Source: Escarpia spicata (lineage: Eukaryota; Annelida; Polychaeta; Sabellida; Siboglinidae). From it: a DNA stretch of 64,000 bases. A program made the position numbers and the translations under genes. Under the pieces are notes generated by a model. It saw nothing but the letters and a program-made list of their open reading frames with translations. It made no database searches and was not told the DNA's origin. Shown in pieces: positions 63,281-64,000 of the stretch; within the stretch, counting starts at the first letter, position 1, and the number at the start of each line of letters is the position of its first letter. The stretch spans positions 15,766,199-15,830,198 of the forward strand of contig OZ023214.1 of NCBI GenBank assembly GCA_963995525.1. Direction: 5' to 3'.

Positions 63281-64000
63281 TCCATCGAAAGACCAGAGGA
63301 GTAGGTGGTTTATGACATTATGTCATGCCCTCTTAGGGCTTCCCTCGGACACTATAGCCTGTCATGCACAATTCTCACCAATCATGTCCGTTTCCACATC
63401 CATGAGTGTCGCCGGCAAACCAATGATAAACTATTCACACATGTTCAGGTGTTCATTGAATTCCCTCCCATTCTCCTTCCCCTGCCCCCTCCCCTCCGCC
63501 CCTTCCCCCTGCAACAAGCATTGCCTCTGGAAGCTGGCCGCTACTACTAGGCGATCTAACACATCTCAACCTCAAAGCGTATAGAGAAATGGCAAGACTG
63601 AAGAGGAACTGGTCGCGAGTTTCTCGGCTTCAGCCAAACCTAATTTCCGGCAGGCTGTTCGCCAGGAGAAGTTCGTGATGAATGAAACACTATGTGGTAT
63701 GACCACATGCGTGTATCTGTTGCACATTTCACACTGGTCCTGCAATTCTCTGTGGTTAGGCTGGTAGAATAAGTGTTTCTACGATGGTGTGTGTTTTGTT
63801 GTTTTATCTATTAAACTTTCAACACTAAGCTAACTTATTATACCCTGTTAAAAACGTCCGCCAAGTTTTTTCTGAGGGAATTTGTATTCAATTTCTGCAA
63901 CTGCTTTAAGAAATTAATATCTGATGTTCCTGTCGGTGCAATATAGAGGTATTGCAGAACGGCTACGTGTTGGTTTGTATTAAACAATCACTTCGTTCGA

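Larger units (their letters stand above)
60568..64000. repeat. Segmental duplication, copy 2 (continues past the window)
   Basis: Direct copy of 14564-18204, about 46 kb away, around 98-99% alike outside the ACACT block. It starts AAGTTTGGCGCC, overlapping the transposase stop codon, and runs to the last base of the window. I see no gene in it. Confidence 0.95.

Overview
The window is repeat-rich animal genomic DNA, most likely from a marine or other aquatic invertebrate. The evidence is GT-AG introns, a carboxypeptidase zymogen gene whose exon cuts match those I recall for vertebrate carboxypeptidase A, a reeler-domain gene, CR1/L2-type LINEs with an esterase-like ORF1, tRNA-derived SINEs, Ty3/Gypsy-type LTR elements and pogo/Tigger relics. 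I cannot name the phylum from sequence alone. Nothing prokaryotic is present, and most open frames are chance ORFs, antisense shadows or translated microsatellite.  Layout. 1-12,161: intergenic, with a SINE, old dispersed repeats and a decayed LINE (7.6-10.1 kb). 12,162-23,529: first five exons of a secreted M14A procarboxypeptidase (signal peptide, propeptide, start of the catalytic domain) on +. Its 9.4-kb first intron holds a 1.1-kb AC satellite and copy 1 of a 3.4-3.6-kb segmental duplication. The catalytic exons are not visible; a 200-N gap follows exon 5. 24.1-27.7 kb: an inverted pair of dispersed repeats, one arm carrying a small hairpin insertion with a 12-bp duplication, then a 50-bp minisatellite. 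28.1-31.5 kb: a 5'-truncated, internally deleted Mag-like Gypsy element with an open RT-RNaseH-integrase frame. 33,210-39,791: a complete four-exon reeler-domain gene (206 aa). 41,810-53,187: a Gypsy element (- strand, dead pol, well-preserved -1 frameshift signal) whose 5' LTR was split by a second, intact LTR retrotransposon (47,623-53,050) with a single 1,611-aa Gag-Pol frame. 56.0-60.57 kb: a broken, intron-containing Tigger/Jerky-type transposase gene interrupted by a 2.7-kb cargo. 60,568-64,000: copy 2 of the segmental duplication, starting at the transposase stop codon.  Most unusual region. The cargo at 57,336-60,021 sits between two ~280-bp direct copies of the same transposase segment. 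It holds a divergent gene pair: on + a NADAR (YbiA-like N-glycosidase) frame whose last exon seems to be missing, and on - a three-exon gene for a small acidic protein whose exon phases fit exactly. An E-box/CTCF-like/TATA-like cluster lies at its left end and a 34-bp minisatellite at its right end. NADAR domains act on ADP-ribosylated guanine or related N-glycosides in bacterial and phage systems, so a NADAR gene as cargo inside a transposon relic deserves follow-up. What the pair does is inference.
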